Below are positions 1 to 10,715 of a stretch of 64,000 bases of DNA, piece by piece. This DNA is from Tubulanus polymorphus. Taxonomy: Eukaryota; Nemertea; Palaeonemertea; Tubulaniformes; Tubulanidae. Made by a program: the position numbers and the translations under genes. The notes below the pieces were generated by a model that saw only the letters and a list, made by a program, of their open reading frames with translations, ran no database searches and had not been told where the DNA came from. Numbering within the stretch: the stretch's first letter is position 1; each line of letters begins with the position of its first letter. The stretch is from positions 14,162,450-14,226,449 of the forward strand of contig NC_134026.1 of assembly GCF_964204645.1 (NCBI RefSeq). The letters are read 5' to 3'.

Positions 1-19
1 AGATGGCAATTGGAACTTA

Positions 20-996
20 ATGTATGCACACAACGCTCGGCAAAATGATAGAACATACAATGAACAATGCACATTCAGATGGAATATAGATATGCATTGG
101 AACCTAGCTGGTACCACACTCAATGAGATTAATACCACTGTACAGCCATTTGCTGTGTATGTCAAGAAAACTGAGTGTCATGATGCTTGGAATTACATCA
201 TGATGTCTTGTGGAGGTCAACTCAAAGTGAAATGTATTTTACATGATTGCTTACTAGTTTCCTGTAAGGGCGAGGCCACCATTTGCATTGCAGTGTTCCT
301 ATTTGTACTCGAGTTCTTCGCTGGCAGTGCAGTCATGGCATACCTGACATGCAATGTCCAACAGGCTTATGTCGCGTAAATATGAAAGAAATATACAATG
401 ACGATGATGGATCTATTGCACATATTGGTGCTTATTATCCAGCCCTGCCTCACAACCGTCCCATGCAACTTCCATTTGAAGACACCATAGAAAATCATGA
501 CCTTCACAACATTGTACATGAAGGCCTCAACGAGCAAACTGAACACCCAATACCTCACCATGAGGACTTATTGCATGAACAATTGCTGCCACACACTTCA
601 GCCCAACAAGAAAATTGCTTCTTCTCAGCTGACGATGACAGTACATTAGCACACCACCTTTTAAACCACAGTCACATGCACTTATTGCATCGCCACAATA
701 GAACACCCACAGCACCATTGAAAGCTCGACGCATACTACAAGATATTTGCTGCAAATCAGCTGGCTGGTCAGTGCCACTCATCACACCCGAGAGTCAATT
801 ATTTACAATGCCATTTTGGTATATGCGTGGCTCATCAGTGGTTGGCGCCATGCCATCCATCATGTACACCAGGTACCACCTACACCAAAAGCAAATTGGT
901 AATATAGTTGATCACATAAGAGTACGCGCTCGAGATCCTGCATTAATGACCAGTACATATATACCTACATGCAGTTCCTCTTTGATATTAACATAA
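20..996 (+). pseudogene. Helitron-like protein, upstream fragments
   Basis: Two open stretches, 20-379 and 283-996, lie in different frames, so at least one frameshift separates them. The second contains a run from about 760 to 960 (FWYMRGSSVVGAMPSIMY followed by IVDHIRVRARDPAL) that by memory resembles the segment just before the Helitron_like_N domain of Rep-helicase proteins. The first has WNLAGTTLNEI and a cysteine-rich hydrophobic stretch that I cannot place. The next ORF continues this similarity. No PIF1 helicase motifs follow, so any element is partial. The assignment rests on recalled motif style, not on a search. It could instead be another multicopy aquatic-animal repeat protein. 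Confidence 0.4.
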
Positions 997-2122
997 ACTA
1001 CGATCTCAACAATAATCCTGCTAGCTTGGTTACTAAACGCGGACTTGAACATTTAACAAGAAACCACAGTGTCCAACACATCACGAAGCAATCGTTAATC
1101 CCACTCGATCAGGATGATGCAGCTCGCGAAGTGAGAAATGTTACTGCTATACAACGTACAGAAGGCTCGTGGAATTTATTTGTTACGTTAACATGCAACA
1201 ATGCTAGGACAATGGGTGTTTGACCAATTCGTGCTGCCATTTTACGACTATATCCAGAAACTGCCCACGCATTTACAGCTTTGTACGATTTGGCAACTAA
1301 ACTACAAGTACACAACTGCCCACATGCTGCCTCTCGATGTATGAGAACAACTGCTGATGACACACAAATCTGCCGAGTCCAAATACATCCTCCTGCATTT
1401 GTACCATCATTCTTGAACAAACATAATGCATTTGATGTAAATACTCTGCGCATGTTGGCAGCGTTGGATTTGGCTACGTATGATGCATATGAATATAAAT
1501 GGGACGTTGACACCATTTTCAAAGCTGGAAAGTGGCAATACCCTGCTGAACCCCACGAGCATTTTGTGCCAACTCACCCATACATGTTCATTGCATTGCA
1601 GTCATCTACAAATGTGCAGTTCTGTGATCGAAGATTCAATCATGCATATTTAGCAAAGTATGCTGCTGGTCTCGAAGAACGACCCAAAGCTTCAGTCATT
1701 TCACACACATCGCAAGCTCAGGTGCAAATCCACGCACTCAGCAATGACAAAATTAATCACAAACAATTACTTCAACAACACAGTGGACCCTTATGTCCAT
1801 TAATGCCATTCACTGAAATGTTATTGTATATCAACGGTTTAAATATGTAGTATGTGATCGCGATCTCACTCATCTGTCTACTTTGCCACCAGAATATCGA
1901 CCAGCTTACATGAAGCACAAAAAGCCTGTAGCAGTAGACGGAGCTGGTGGACAACCTGTTGCTGTCACTCACCGCCTTCACTTACCAATCTGGCGCCAAT
2001 TCACAGACAGTCAGATTACCACTATATCTGCATATGAAAATGGATCCTACAATATGGACAGAACTTCATCATTTCCAATCCGCAGTCCTGAACTCATTAT
2101 GATTGACTCATTAGAACTTTAA
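969..2122 (+). pseudogene. Helitron-like Rep N-terminal domain relic
   Basis: One frame runs from 969 to 1850 with a single TGA at 1221-1223, then a shift near 1845 leads into 1883-2122. The segment GSWNLFVTLTCNNA resembles the Helitron_like_N signature in which a Gly-x-Pro-x-Phe-x-Thr-x-Thr-type strand starts the HUH nuclease fold. NVQFCDRRFNHAYLAKYAAG near 1610-1670 matches the 'NV..C......YL.KY..G' strand known from Helitron Rep proteins. The C-terminal piece ends SSFPIRSPELIMID. No clear HUH pair or Tyr motif could be confirmed, and no helicase follows. This is likely a decayed rolling-circle transposon protein. Confidence 0.45.
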
Positions 2123-2201
2123 ATTCGATTGTTCATTTGTCATATAACACACCCACACGCAGTACTACACAATAATCTGGCACTATCTCCATGGATTCAT
2201 A

Positions 2202-2349
2202 GTAATAGGGATAATGGGGATTCATACCAAAGGTCGAACGGTCGAGCTCATAAAAATGAAAAATAATTCTCGCACGCTCGAATTTATTTTTCATTTTTTA
2301 CTCACACGCCCCTTCAACCTTTGATATGAACCACCATTATCCCTAGTAC
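2202..2349. repeat. 148-bp foldback (inverted-repeat) element
   Basis: Arms 2202-2234 and 2317-2349 are reverse complements with about four mismatches over 33 bp. An inner pair, 2252-2266 and 2284-2298, is a perfect 15-bp inverted repeat. The whole unit could fold into a long hairpin. It has no ORF. It sits between the Helitron-like relic and an AT-rich segment and may be a MITE-like element or the terminus of a larger element. Confidence 0.6.
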
Positions 2350-2429
2350 TCTTAAAATATTCATATATATGAATAACATATAAATGAATAACTTCTAAAT
2401 TCAATTTTAATAAAAAATTTGATATTAGA

Positions 2430-2576
2430 ATGGATGCAAATAAGAAGTACTACTGTTCAACATGTAAAATCAATATAGATAAATCCCAAAAAGCAAGACA
2501 CAATAGAACACATTTAGATAGACATAGTAGTGAATATTTATATTTAAATGTGTTAAATTCTTATTTTCAGTATTAA
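2430..2576 (+). CDS. 48-aa ORF with a C2H2-like zinc finger
   Basis: This short ORF starts at ATG 2430 and ends at TAA 2574. It encodes 48 residues with C9-x2-C12, then H24-x3-H28 and a further H32, a near-canonical C2H2 finger (spacing 11 instead of 12). The basic stretch between the Cys and His pairs fits nucleic-acid binding. The AT-rich composition matches the Polinton segments elsewhere in the window, so it may be a small Polinton gene. Its 3' part overlaps the first unit of a 90-bp tandem repeat. It could be a chance ORF, but the ordered Cys/His spacing argues against that. Confidence 0.4.
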   Translation: MDANKKYYCSTCKINIDKSQKARHNRTHLDRHSSEYLYLNVLNSYFQY

Positions 2577-2705
2577 AGTAACGAGTAATTAACGAGTGAA
2601 ATAATTCATATTTAAAACAGTGAATATTTATATTTATATGCGTTAAATTCTTATTTTATGTTTAAAAGTAACGAGTAATTAACGAGTTGATGAAAATATA
2701 AATTT
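2529..2705. repeat. Two-unit 90-bp tandem repeat
   Basis: The word AGTGAATATTTATATTTA starts at 2529 and again at 2619. Both units continue through GTTAAATTCTTATTTT and end with AAGTAACGAGTAATTAACGAG. The repeated CGAGTAATTAACGAG is itself a short direct repeat. The first unit overlaps the 3' end of the small zinc-finger ORF. Confidence 0.75.
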
Positions 2706-2728
2706 TAATAAAAAAATATCTTATAAAT

Positions 2729-3001
2729 GTGAATGAGAAGATACTACAATTCAAAGATATCGATTTACATGATTTAGAAAAATATTTTACAATTAAAAAT
2801 TTCATTCCTATTAAAGATTTGATTAAAACTGCGCGTCTTCGTTTTCAAGTGAAAAATATTACTGAATTAGTGTTTAAAAATCATCATCTAATAATAGAGT
2901 TATCGAATGATAAAGATAAAATCTTATTCAATACAATAATTCCAAAATTCACTACATTTGATGGAATAGATAAACATTTAATAATTACAGATGATATGTA
3001 A
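2729..3001 (+). CDS. Hypothetical 90-aa protein in AT-rich segment
   Basis: The ORF encodes 90 residues rich in Lys, Ile, Leu and Asp, beginning MNEKILQFKDIDLHDL and ending IDKHLIITDDM. I do not recognise a family. No transmembrane segment or catalytic motif is visible. Codon usage is strongly A/T-ending, like the Polinton copies at 10-14 kb and 32-36 kb, and unlike the Helitron-like ORFs just upstream. With the small zinc-finger ORF it probably belongs to a truncated Polinton or a related AT-rich viral element. That link is inferred from composition only. Confidence 0.35.
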   Translation: MNEKILQFKDIDLHDLEKYFTIKNFIPIKDLIKTARLRFQVKNITELVFKNHHLIIELSNDKDKILFNTIIPKFTTFDGIDKHLIITDDM

Positions 3002-4027
3002 GTTAGTATTATCCATGTTCATACTTATATCCATGACCTTTTGTGATACCTTTTTCAAACCAATAAATTTTTATTTCCGTTCTGTCATTTATTGTTATGT
3101 TATGATTACGTTATGCCCATTTACAATATATGTCTAATGTCATTTATATCTATTTAATATTATGTGAAAACCGTATTATCATATCTAACTTCACAGTTAT
3201 CTCAATTTCATTTTGTTATACGTTTTTATATTCAAACATTTTCTTTCAATTTTGTCATTTGTTGTCATGATATTATTTCGTCATACATTTCATTTTGTTA
3301 CGGTTATTTCTATTCCACAATTTGGTTCCACTTATGTCATTTGTTCTTATGTTATTTAGCCTATGATTATGTATGTCTATAATAATTCCTTTATCCCCAT
3401 ACTGCACTTGTACAATGTAACCACCTACTATACTTACCAAATTTCGCAACATATGAACAAATGCCACCAGGACAAATGTCACTTGTAGAGTAGGCAAAAA
3501 TGCCAACAAGAAACAATATATTCCTTTATATACATATATACTTGTAAGTTGACTGCATTTTTCACTGACCTCTTTCTATTGAATTTTCGAGTAACTATTG
3601 TATTTCACTGTATGTTACATGTAGTATTCCTAAGTATCCCCGCTTTCAATTTCTTATTTGTGCGCCTGATTTTATGTTGTTGTACTTATCTTTACTATTG
3701 TACGTTAGTACCCCCTACTTTGCAGCGGGTTTAATTGCTTTAAGTTTGTAACTGCCTAGGGGAGGGGTAAGTGCAATTGTGTTCTGTTATGTTATGCTGA
3801 ATGTTGTAATAAATTCCTCATTTCAATCATTATTACATGAGTCTTATGCTTTCATTACCTGTTTCTGTATATTCCACCCATCATTACCACCAACTCCATA
3901 ACTCCACCTACGTTATTACCCCAATGAACAATGTGATCTGTGTGCTGGCCACAAATGCACACAGATCACACTACACTACCCATTACACACTCCGATACCC
4001 ACAGCTTTTATATATGCATCCAAATAC
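3002..4027. other. No supported gene
   Basis: The stretch is AT-rich, with pyrimidine-rich runs and short open frames, none with recognisable motifs. ACAGATCACA/TGTGATCTGTGTG words near 3930-3970 form a short inverted repeat. I see no coding feature I can support. Confidence 0.5.
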
Positions 4028-4776
4028 TTAGTGTCTTTTTCCCTGGATTAGTCTTGACTTCAGGTTCTGGGATTTATATTCCGTATGAATTAGCGTACGC
4101 ATGTTTCTCAAAATACTTTCGTACTGGTCAGTCAATTCACCCATATCGAATATATGACGTTCAATACACAATTGCTGGTCGACTTGGTCAAGCAGAACCT
4201 GGAACGCTTCTGAAAATATATCTGAATTTGGCGATTGCTTACGTGTTGAACTGTTAACATAGTTAACATAGTAGCACGACATTGAGTATGATATTGTGCT
4301 GCTTTTGCCACTAAATCCTTACTTATTATCCTACGGTGAACTGCATCACAATGTATAAAACCAGCTTCTTGGATGATCCTTGCCCCCTCCTTCGTTTCAA
4401 CCGTCGACATTTTCCTTTCCTTTTTGTATGACAACTTCCCACAGAACACACAGCAGGCCCAATCGAATTTTTCACGTTTCACGCGTTCCAAAATGTGTTC
4501 ATCTTCACTATTATCTACCTAAGGATACACTAATTGTCTCTTCATAATTCGTTTTATATTACCTTTACTTGTGTATGAACAATAACAATGACGATGCCAA
4601 GCAACATTCTCTTTTCCATCCTCAGTGTAAAATATCAATCTCTTGTCATTCCTCTTATCTACTGATCTACAGAAGCTTTGGAACGATCTTGGACTTGGGT
4701 GTATCAATTCATCGCCGTCTGTATCACCCATTTGACATATCACACATACCCGATGACACCCTTTAGATGAAGACAT
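4028..4776 (-). pseudogene. Cys/His-rich protein of unknown multicopy family, broken
   Basis: Reading from 4776 down, one frame runs to about 4250 with a single TAG at 4519-4521. It continues in a second frame (4282 down to 4028) after a frameshift near 4255. The N-terminal part holds CVICQ, then WHRHCYCSY. The middle holds CCVFCGKLSYKK and later KAAQYHTQC. CxxC and YHxxC pairs in this order suggest zinc sites and are recalled from long uncharacterised proteins abundant in cnidarians, molluscs and echinoderms that behave like transposon genes. The C-terminal frame gives FSEAFQVLLDQVDQQL and MGELTDQY, a helical segment. Only the N-terminal third of such a protein is here. Function unknown. Confidence 0.5.
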
Positions 4777-4779
4777 TTT

Positions 4780-6058
4780 TGCCTATAAGACAAATGGAAA
4801 TCTTTAAGACCTAGCATAACTTAATGATCACAACGAAGAAAATAAAACAGCTGAACATTACATTTAGGGCACATAATTTAAAAGTAAATAGGCCTAGGCC
4901 TAGCTGAAATGAAACTTCCTTAAACATAAACAGCAGCTTTTTATCCATTAATCTAAATTGTATTTCAAAAAGAAGAAATATGGCCCGAATTAAAATTAAA
5001 ATTTATTGAAATCATTCTTACATTAATTTACCCGTGCTTGAATACAGGAAACTGAGCAGAGATATAAAACACCGTTCTTTCCTTTCTTATGAAATTTAAT
5101 GGATAGTATTGTTGAAAAACTAATGGAAACGTAAATCATAATTTGCTGAATTCAAAATTAATGTGAAATTTTCATGCATATTTAGGCCTTATTCAATTTG
5201 TAAAAGTAAAAAACATATGTTGCAGTTTCACGGTTTCCTGTCAATACCAACAACATTTCATAATTATTTGACATGCTAAGTCAATTATCGTGCAAATTAA
5301 AATCAGATAAGATCAGACAGACATCAAAAATTATCGGATTTTTGCCTATGGAAATGGATGATGACTATGATTATGCATGAAATCCTCAAGCAATCCCTCC
5401 ATTATACGTTGGAAATGAAAGATCAGCCTCAAAAACATAGGGTTCCCCACAAAAATTTCGTTTCTAAGTCCACCCATTGCGGAGATATGAGCAATTTAAT
5501 GAATCAAGATAGACCCGAAATTTAACAAGATGTGTTAATTGGAACCCGTTCCCATGGCAACGCAATGAGACAGGGCTTCCTCAACAATGTAGCTTATAGA
5601 ACATTATATGGGGGTTCTATATATCGCATTGTTGGTTGCTAAGGGTGACTGATGAATTTTGCGGAACTTACCATTTGGCCATTATGCGTAAAAATGGGGA
5701 AAAACGACTAAATCTTAAATATAAAGGCATCCAAGCGTGATCGATGATTTATTTTTGGTCTTCAAACAAAAGAACAATAGGTGAGCTGTCGGTAACCGTT
5801 GGAATTGAAACATTATCTCAATCCGATTTTGAGTTAGGCCTATGAAGGGAATAAATTTCCAGAAAAAGTGATGAAATCATCGTCATTTTAGTAATTCTGT
5901 AACCTTGGTAACAGCATTGTACACAATTGCACAAGTTGTCAAGGGTGACAACATACTCAGTGATGGCTGTTGATGTTACCTTTCCATCGATGTATAATTT
6001 GTCCATATAACAGATGAAGTAAACGAAACCTTATTCAAAGACCCTTTTTAGATCTCAT
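4780..6058. other. No supported gene
   Basis: Only short shadow frames occur. Several AGGCCT words occur (for example near 4892 and 5836). No promoter, RNA gene or repeat could be recognised with confidence. Confidence 0.5.
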
Positions 6059-6059
6059 A

Positions 6060-6145
6060 TCCCTGACTATAGTGTATGAACCAATGATATGCTTTGTAAA
6101 TATGATGTTATAAAATAAATTTGAATTTGAATTAAATTTGAATAT
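6060..6145 (+). repeat. Non-LTR retrotransposon 3' tail
   Basis: The sequence ATGAACCAATGATATGC is followed by AAATAAATTTGAATTTGAA and further TTTGAA units. This is the pattern of a non-LTR element 3' end with a polyadenylation-like signal and a short tail microsatellite. A matching tail lies at 27,232-27,310, and a minus-strand version near 40,265. Confidence 0.45.
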
Positions 6146-7595
6146 GAGAATCAAGCATAACTTGTGTTTTTTCAACTTGTCTTACTTGTCTCTTGTTAAC
6201 AGTTCCAGAGTTTCAATTACAATTAAATCAAAATTGAAAATACATAGGACTAAATGAACTGTTAGTCACTGCAAACCTATTCCAGTGTTTCGTCGATCGT
6301 GTTGAATCACTTCGCTTGGGTTGAAAGAATCAGATCTTCTACGGTGCAACATCTATCTTGGTGTTGACTGTCCTTGACCATTTAACTTCATGTGTTTATT
6401 GTACATTGGAATCACCATCATACCCATTTGAACTGCAAAATATTCATACAACATGAAAACCTACAGTACATGTATGCAGTAATCAAACTTTCACCGATGT
6501 TGGATATTTGAATGAACGTAAGACTTATTTCAGTGTTCTAAAGCAGGAAATAATATGACCAATCAATAGGCCCTATTCCCATTGGTACAATTGTATAATG
6601 CGTACAGCTGTACCGTACACTTATCAGTCAAGAAATCGGTATACCAAACCTACGTACAGCAAAATGTACAGGCCTACATTGACTTCTGGTATACAAGCCG
6701 TGACCACATGAACGTTTTGGATCTAGGTTTGCCTATTAATGTCAGCAGGTCTGAGATGGCCTGAGTAAAATTTAATTGCATGGCTCAAATCAATTAGCCT
6801 TTCTGCGTGTGCATACTTCACTGTATTGTTTTAAAAATAGGCCTATCGAGTGAATTGGTGCATAGACTGAATTATACTTTAGGCTAGTCCTGACCAAATC
6901 CTATCCGTGTTATAATGGCACCAGTAATAGTAACATCACTGTATGGCCGACGAGAGGGAAAAAGTTATGTTTGTAGTACGTAGGCGTAGGCATGGTAGGC
7001 TTATCGTACTCACCTAATACTTAAAACGCTGTTGTTACCTGTACGTGACTGTACGGTGATTTCTACAAGATTGCCGCATGTGAGTACGTTGACGCTCAGA
7101 CTTGCAATATTGGGATTCGAAACCTAACAAAAAAAAATCCAGTAGTAGTCCAGTGATTTACCCAATGTGCCACATAACGTAACTGCAGGGTGGATGAAAT
7201 TTGATTTACAAATAGCCTAGCTTCATCTAACTCAAACTCTATTCTTTCACGCATGCGCGTTTGCAGATTATAGGAACTCACGTACGGCGTTTGTAGGGAA
7301 CTTACGTACGGTTAACCTGTGGATATCACCGTACCGTCACGTACGGGTAACAATTTCGTACTTAAAATGGTATTGGCTACTAGGAACTCACGTATGGCGT
7401 TAGTAGGGAACTCACGTACGTTTAACCTGTGGAGATCAGCGTACAGTAACGTACCGGTAACAACTTCCTACTTAAAATGGTGTTGACTACTATCTAACAG
7501 GCCTATTATAGACAAATAAATACCGGTAGGCTTTCTTAGCTTCCACACTTCACAACCGAACCAACCAGTATATTTTAGTCCCAGTACGCACGAAC
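6075..7595 (+). repeat. 1.5-kb dispersed repeat, copy 1
   Basis: From TGTATGAACCAATGATATG through the CGTACG-rich tandem block, this stretch aligns almost throughout with 27,236-28,757 in the same orientation, with small indels. It carries no convincing ORF. It runs into the assembly gap at 7601. Copy 2 leads directly into the P2X7-domain gene, so the repeat may be the 5' flank or promoter-bearing end of a mobile unit. Confidence 0.85.
7272..7491. repeat. 110-bp tandem repeat with CGTACG dyads
   Basis: Two units start with AGGAACTCACGTA at 7272 and 7382. Each contains several CACGTACGG or CCGTAC words, then TTAACCTGTGGA and ACTTAAAATGGT. The palindrome CGTACG recurs several times per unit. 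The same two-unit block is present at 28,431-28,650. Confidence 0.8.
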
Positions 7596-7600
7596 CGACA

Positions 7601-7700
7601 NNNNNNNNNNNNNNNNNNNNNNNNNNNNNNNNNNNNNNNNNNNNNNNNNNNNNNNNNNNNNNNNNNNNNNNNNNNNNNNNNNNNNNNNNNNNNNNNNNNN
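7601..7700. other. Assembly gap (100 N)
   Basis: Exactly 100 unresolved bases, the usual scaffold-gap placeholder, so true size is unknown. Continuity of the repeat on the left with the minus-strand gene on the right is unproven. Confidence 0.99.
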
Positions 7701-7950
7701 GCACGGCTTGTACAGGCTCATTCGGTGTTGTTGGGGGTGTGAGGGGCTGACTTTCACGTCTTATTTTTTCATTATTCTTTAATTTCCGCCAGTGCCGGCG
7801 CGTGCGACGGATTTCTCGTTTTGAACGTTCGGCGATAGGCACATACGCCTCACGTTTTCTCTTTGATTCCTTTTCGAGGTATGCAGGATCGCTGTTCTTT
7901 TTCTTTTCTCTGTAGCGTTTTGCCCTTTCAGTATTGGTAAGAACCATGTT
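7701..7950 (-). CDS. Basic RERKK-type protein, 5' exon, truncated by gap
   Basis: The ORF begins at ATG 7947 and runs 82 codons into the gap. It starts MVLTNTERAKRYREKKK and is dominated by Arg, Lys and Glu, with RRTRRHWRKL, then a proline-rich turn PLTPPTTPNEP. By memory this matches the N-terminus of a common uncharacterised, probably transposon-linked protein of aquatic invertebrates. A pyrimidine tract and CAG just before the ATG (minus strand TATCTTCTCAG, ending at 7951) looks like a 3' splice site, so the start codon lies a few bases into its exon and a 5' untranslated exon is upstream. A nucleic-acid-binding role is a guess from charge. Confidence 0.55.
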
Positions 7951-8782
7951 TCTGAGAAGATAAACAGTTGATCTATATCAGTAATAGTTTGACATTATTT
8001 TTACATGTTATCTCTTATCAAAATAAATTAAATCATCCATGAAACCAAGCCGTTTCGTTTTTTTTTCATTTCCGTCACAAATACTATCCTACTGAAATGT
8101 GACGGAGATGAACGTGACGGAGATGAAAGGGATAACGTTTATTCAATATTGACACAATTATTGATCGTCGTCACGGGTGAACAATTAGAACAATGTGACC
8201 GCGTTTCTTTGCTATTCATCGTGTGCCGGTGACTTTTTCTACTGTCGATCACGTCTCTTCATATTACTACGTTCGGAGATGATGATGAATTAACATACGC
8301 GCCCGTCTCCAATGAAATATCATGATATATTGCTGTTATTCTTACCTTCAACGTCTAACCGTGGTCAGTATTTTTGAAAATGGCGCCGTATGGTACGTTC
8401 CACATGACCTTGTCGATTTTTTTTGTTTTTCTTGCTTGCTTAGGGTCGCCTAATATCCAGCGTGAGGGAGATGAACGAAAATGAGGGACAGGTTTTTTTA
8501 AGGATTTTTTTTTCTAAAAAACGGCTCAAATCCTTTGGTAATGGGTAATGACTTTTCTCATTGTTTTTCTAAATCATTTATCTTAGGATGTAACCATAAA
8601 ATATGAACTTCAAATATGTTGTACTTCAAATGTGTTTTTTAAATAAAGTTAATAAACTGGATCGGGTTCGTTGGGGACACGCTAAAATGGATGCCCATGG
8701 TTTTTTAAAATTGAGAAATAAATTTTTATTTATAAATGAATGTCATAAAAAGTACATAAATTAAAAGCATATATCTAAATGA
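7951..8782. other. No gene; short direct repeats only
   Basis: Probable upstream intron or promoter of the minus-strand basic-protein gene. TGACGGAGATGAA occurs twice near 8100-8128, with a related GTGAGGGAGATGAACG at 8462. Nothing else is supported. Confidence 0.45.
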
Positions 8783-9565
8783 TCATTCACAGCTGAAAAA
8801 AAAAATTAAAAATCCATTCACAATTTTTATTCTAACGTTAAATGTCCAGGGACACGTGTTTTCACATTTAGCGGAGAATGACCCAACTCGCTTTGGCTCC
8901 CCGTACAGCTGACACAACATTTCGATAGCTTGGTCGTACTCGCGAATGTTGACTAACCATTTCTTCGCAGAATCAGGGATTGAATGTTTTAGGCAATATA
9001 ATGCTTCATCAGCTGAGAACTCCTCCCTATCGCCATATATGAATTCAAAGTCGTCCAGGAACTCGTAAAAGTCTAAGGTGGTACCACTGAAGCATGGCTT
9101 ATCAACTTTCTGCGCCTTTACCTTCAGACTTTTCTTTTTGTATTTTGGATCAGCATTTGGAACATCAGGCTCTATCAGCTTGCCTCCAGGAGGCTGCACT
9201 TCATATTCCGCAAGGGCAACTTCAGTTTTAATAAACCGAGCTTGCATCTCCATTATCCATTTTTGTTCATGATCAAATTCAGTGTCACTTAGTAACATAC
9301 AATAATCGTCGTGAGCGTCTTCACAGTTTTTAAATGCATTTGACAGTTGCTCATGAACTTCCTTCAAAAGAGACACCGACCGGTTCATGTCCATATACTG
9401 GAATAATTCAGTTTCAGCCATCGTATAAGTACCCTTCGCTCGCCTGCGGACGCGTTCTGCTTTTTCCACTTCCGGTCCAGCTTCCCCAACATCATCTCCT
9501 TGCTTTGTTTTAGACATTGTGTAAAGATTTCGAATAGTGTTGACTTGAACTTTGAGACCGGACAA
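8783..9565 (-). pseudogene. BEL/Pao retrotransposon Gag (DUF1759-type) fragment
   Basis: A 260-codon open frame whose likely natural start is MSKTKQG at about 9516. Residues about 160-235 match the DUF1759 pattern of BEL/Pao Gag: a conserved PCFSGTTLDFYEFLDDF, then DEALYCLKHSIPDSAKKWL and a closing QLYGEP. The upstream part is acidic and helical. The frame then leaves homology and ends in unrelated residues near 8783, so the element is cut there. No zinc knuckles, protease or pol follow. It belongs to the same superfamily as the 36-38 kb polyprotein but covers a different part. Confidence 0.75.
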
Positions 9566-9712
9566 CGATACGAGATAACAAGTTGATTGGCATTAAGTCC
9601 TATTTATTCCATACCATGATGTCATTCGAAACTACAAAATATAATGTAACCATCAGCATAACTGTATTCTAGAGACTCGACATCTAAGTTATATATTATA
9701 TTTATATTTTTA

Positions 9713-9730
9713 ATATATATATATATATAT

Positions 9731-9807
<77 letters not shown>

Positions 9808-9830
9808 CAATATATATATAACAATAATAC
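9713..9830. repeat. (AT)n microsatellite
   Basis: A nearly pure AT dinucleotide tract, interrupted by two AACAATA units. The Ile/Tyr-rich minus-strand ORF over it is an artefact of the repeat. Confidence 0.97.
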
Positions 9831-10088
9831 CAAGACTACTATTAATACTAGTAATTACTGATAAGGCTAGAAATCGCAGTTAATTAATGATAGTAATAAT
9901 AATGATGCATTTTAACTTACTCGTTGCCAGCCTATATTTCGTCCAGTTTGTATAATAGCAGGCAGAATGTCAAGTGACCAAATTCTTCATAGTATACAGT
10001 ATTACACACACATACATAATAGCTCATAACTGCACAAAAGACCATATGACCATATGACCATTCAATACTCAATATTGTAAGTTCACCC

Positions 10089-10715
10089 ATGCAATCCAAT
10101 AATCCAATTCAACATACAGTAACTGATGAAAATATTTCAAGTATAATTCAAACTCAATACAATCAAGGATTTTCATTATTGTATGATTATATCGATAAAT
10201 TTAAAACTGTAACTATTAATGCAAATGATGAAATAATTAATGAGAATATTAACTTCCCAAGAAGATCTATTAAAGGTATATTAATACTTTTTACAATTGC
10301 AATATATTCTAATGGTGCAATAAATGTTGATAATTATTTTAATCCTGAAATATCAAAGGTAGAAATAACTATTGAAGGTAAAGCAAATAAAATATTTTGT
10401 CAAGGAATGAGAATGATAGATCAGTGGCCAGAAATTAGAAAACATTTTACGAATGAAAAAGTAAAATCATCTGAAAATTGTAATATTAATCAAATTGATT
10501 ATTATACCGGCGATAAATATGCATTATGGTTAGATTTTAGAACAACAGAGGATAATTCATTACATGGTTCTGGGAAGAAATTACAGAACACAAGATGGAA
10601 TACAATTATTCATGAAAAAGAAAAAAGGAGACAAAAATTTCAAAATGCACATGTATATTATAGATTAGATAGCATTCAATATCAGAAATATAAAGTTAAA
10701 ATTAACGATATATAA
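10089..10715 (+). pseudogene. Polinton major capsid protein, C-terminal part
   Basis: A 208-codon open frame aligned to the distal part of the capsid gene of copy 2. The middle contains NINFPRRSIKGILILF, and later ALWLDFRTTEDNSLHGSGK, the style of the second jelly roll of Polinton double-jelly-roll capsid proteins. The N-terminal half (present in copy 2 as VPNSIYLSADINV) is missing here because the element is truncated. Conversely, the segment at the start of this ORF is absent from copy 2 through an internal deletion. The two copies thus cover complementary parts. Viral structural role is inferred from family resemblance. Confidence 0.7.

Noticed and set aside
2206-2222. I-SceI-like homing endonuclease site (TAGGGATAA start)
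   Set aside because: Only the first nine bases agree. It is explained by the foldback element, and no homing endonuclease gene is present.
3164-3734. Several Phe/Tyr/Cys-rich ORFs as small membrane proteins
   Set aside because: They occur on both strands in T-rich sequence with no start context, homology or neighbours to support them.
6582-6764. ORF with NVQAYID similarity to the ORF at 63,733
   Set aside because: Similarity is limited to a few residues, lies in a noncoding repeat in one copy, and is not kept in repeat copy 2.
7468-7947. 159-residue ORF spanning the N gap
   Set aside because: The reading frame across 100 placeholder N is meaningless; only the part from 7,701 to 7,947 is used.
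9622-9810. 62-residue Ile/Tyr ORF
   Set aside because: It is the translation of an AT dinucleotide microsatellite.
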